Below are positions 5,645 to 6,776 of a stretch of DNA of 6,776 bases, piece after piece. The notes below the pieces were generated by a model. It was not told where the DNA came from, searched no databases, and saw only the letters and a program-made list of their open reading frames with translations. The stretch lies in NCBI GenBank assembly GCA_934667465.1, contig CAKUMG010000315.1:1-6776 (forward strand). The letters are read 5' to 3'. The number at the start of each line of letters is the position of its first letter. The stretch's first letter is position 1. The DNA comes from an uncultured Actinoplanes sp. GTDB lineage: Bacteria; Actinomycetota; Actinomycetes; Mycobacteriales; Micromonosporaceae. The translations under genes and the position numbers were made by a program.

Positions 5645-6543
5645 GCCGAGCCGCCCGGCCAGTCGAATGTCATGCCGAGCCGCGCCGCCAGCGCCGCGTT
5701 GTGCGGGCGATAGTAATCGGTCAGCTCCGCCCGGACCGCCGGGTCCATCGGTGACGACTTGCGCCCGTTGAAGACCTCGTAGCTGCCCAGATCGTGGGGC
5801 GGCAGGCCGATAAATCGCAATACGTCCGCGTAGGTGCCCGCCGGGTCGGCGTAGAGCGTCTCACTGGGCACGAACAGCAGCTGCTGCCGCGGGAACCGCT
5901 GCAGCCAGGGCTCGAGGTGCTCGAGATAGCGGCCGCGCGCCCGGTAGGTGTACCAGTCGTACGGCTCGCTGAACAGGTCCGGGTCGTCGATCAGCTTCTC
6001 GCGCTCGCCGGCCGTCCGCTCCTCCTCGGCCGCCAGCGCCTCGGCGAAGCCCAGCGTCTCCTTGCCCTCGGTCGTGCGTTCCTTCCAGTGCGAGTAGGCC
6101 CGCTCGACCGGGTCCCGCAGCAGGCAGATCAGCTTGACCTCGGGCATGAGCGAGCGCACCCGGTGCGGGGCGAGCGGGTGGAACATGTAGAGCGGCGCGG
6201 CCTCGCCCACCTTCGGCGGGGCGCCGTGCTTGCGCTCGAGGGCCTGACGCCGCCGGTCGGTCGGGAAGTGCGACCGGTACCACTGCTCGCCGCGGTGCCA
6301 GTTCTCCTCGAAGTAGTGCGAGGTCTTGGTGTTCCACGCCGGGAAGAGCCGGGGCACCAGCGGATGCCGGATCAGGTAGTTCCACAGCGACGTGGTGCCG
6401 CCGCGCTTGGTGCCGATGACCAGGAAGTCGGGCAGGGCGCGCCGGTCGCTGGTGCGCTCGCCATAGCGGACCAGGCCCTCCTTCGCGCGCTCCCGCAGCC
6501 CGGTCGGCGCCAGCTGGTTGGCCCGATCCTTCAGAGTGCTCAC
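5641..6543 (-). CDS. PAPS-dependent sulfotransferase
   Basis: This 300-aa enzyme would transfer sulfate from PAPS to a hydroxyl or amino group, here most likely on a glycan. The 5'-phosphosulfate loop is FLVIGTKRGGTTSLWNYL (40-57; K46 is the expected catalytic lysine). NTKTSHYFEENW (71-82) resembles the K-x-x-H-F/Y-F segment of heparan-sulfate-type sulfotransferases. The 3'-phosphate site is LICLLRDPVERAYSHWK (138-154, R143 and S151). The C-terminal part has YLEHLEPWLQRFPRQQLLFV (206-225) and ADPAGTYADVLRFIGLP (232-248), typical of the family. Length is normal, and no signal peptide or transmembrane helix is seen, so it should act in the cytosol where PAPS is available. GTG at 6543-6541 overlaps the upstream stop as GTGA, with AAGGGA (6554-6549) 5 nt before it. 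The substrate is inferred only from the neighbouring glycosyltransferases; a lipid or secondary metabolite remains possible. Confidence 0.9.
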   Translation of the reverse strand: MSTLKDRANQLAPTGLRERAKEGLVRYGERTSDRRALPDFLVIGTKRGGTTSLWNYLIRHPLVPRLFPAWNTKTSHYFEENWHRGEQWYRSHFPTDRRRQALERKHGAPPKVGEAAPLYMFHPLAPHRVRSLMPEVKLICLLRDPVERAYSHWKERTTEGKETLGFAEALAAEEERTAGEREKLIDDPDLFSEPYDWYTYRARGRYLEHLEPWLQRFPRQQLLFVPSETLYADPAGTYADVLRFIGLPPHDLGSYEVFNGRKSSPMDPAVRAELTDYYRPHNAALAARLGMTFDWPGGSA

Positions 6544-6776
6544 GCCTGTCCCTTCCCCTCGACCCGGTCACCGCCGCGGATCGCGGCGAGCTGAGATCCG
6601 ATTGCCTTCCGTACGCCGCGGCGCGCCGCCGCGGCAGCCACCAGGCCCACCAGCAGCCCCAGCGCCACGGCCAGCCCTCCGACGCCCCGCCCCGCGACCA
6701 GGATCGCCACCGCCCCGGCGGCTCCCACCGCGCCCGCGGCGACGGCGGCCGTCACCAGGGCACCGCGGCTGAGCAC
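6540..6776 (-). CDS. Small membrane protein or C-terminus of one (partial)
   Basis: The frame is open from the right edge to TGA at 6542-6540 (78 or 79 codons including the edge). A GTG codon at the very edge (6776-6774) could be the start, but the gene may extend beyond the window. Two hydrophobic, Ala/Gly/Val-rich segments (about 6-28 and 31-52) form a likely helical hairpin. They are followed by a basic, soluble tail (RRGVRKAIGSQ, ending VEGKGQA) that should face the cytoplasm by the positive-inside rule. No family is recognised. The GTGA overlap with the sulfotransferase start puts it in the same transcription unit. Confidence 0.6.
   Translation of the reverse strand: MLSRGALVTAAVAAGAVGAAGAVAILVAGRGVGGLAVALGLLVGLVAAAAARRGVRKAIGSQLAAIRGGDRVEGKGQA

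Noticed and set aside
5641..5683. 14-bp direct repeat TCATGCCGAGCCGC at 5641 and 5670 near the kinase-like gene start
   Set aside because: The second ATG is 29 bases away, out of frame for the kinase-like gene, and the repeat is short; probably chance or a small local duplication without clear function.

Overview
The window is very GC-rich, with strong G/C bias at third codon positions, frequent GTG starts and 4-bp stop/start overlaps. This fits a high-GC actinomycete, perhaps of the Micromonosporaceae/Actinoplanes type, although no marker gene here fixes the genus. The content is part of a surface or extracellular polysaccharide assembly cluster.

Layout. Bases 1-247 hold a 17-bp tandem array and what may be the basic, proline-rich 3' end of a gene entering from the left. 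A short AT-richer promoter-like stretch (about 262-298) precedes the only well-supported plus-strand gene, a polyprenyl-phosphate glycosyl-1-phosphate transferase (395-1858). This gene converges on a minus-strand block. The junction (1859-2054) carries seven copies of a 16-bp tandem repeat and a near-ideal hairpin terminator. On the minus strand, reading from right to left, the genes are: a partial small membrane protein (6776-6540), a PAPS-type sulfotransferase (6543-5641), a kinase-fold (APH-like) protein with an in-frame repeat linker (5644-4322), a 271-bp AT-richer gap (4051-4321), an Alg14/PssD-like protein (4050-3568), an Alg13/PssE-like protein (3571-2972) and a GT-A family 2 glycosyltransferase (2975-2055). 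Four of the minus-strand junctions are 4-bp ATGA or GTGA overlaps, which implies two translationally coupled transcription units separated by the gap.

How they may work together (inference). The plus-strand transferase loads the first sugar phosphate onto undecaprenyl phosphate. The Alg13/Alg14-like pair adds the second sugar at the inner membrane face, and the GT2 enzyme adds a later one. The sulfotransferase, and possibly the kinase-like protein, would then decorate the glycan or its precursor. Flippase, polymerase and chain-length genes are not in the window. A polysaccharide locus with an embedded sulfotransferase and an unassigned kinase-fold partner is the most interesting part. The three unrelated tandem arrays with 16-, 17- and 18-bp units are the most unusual feature at the DNA level.
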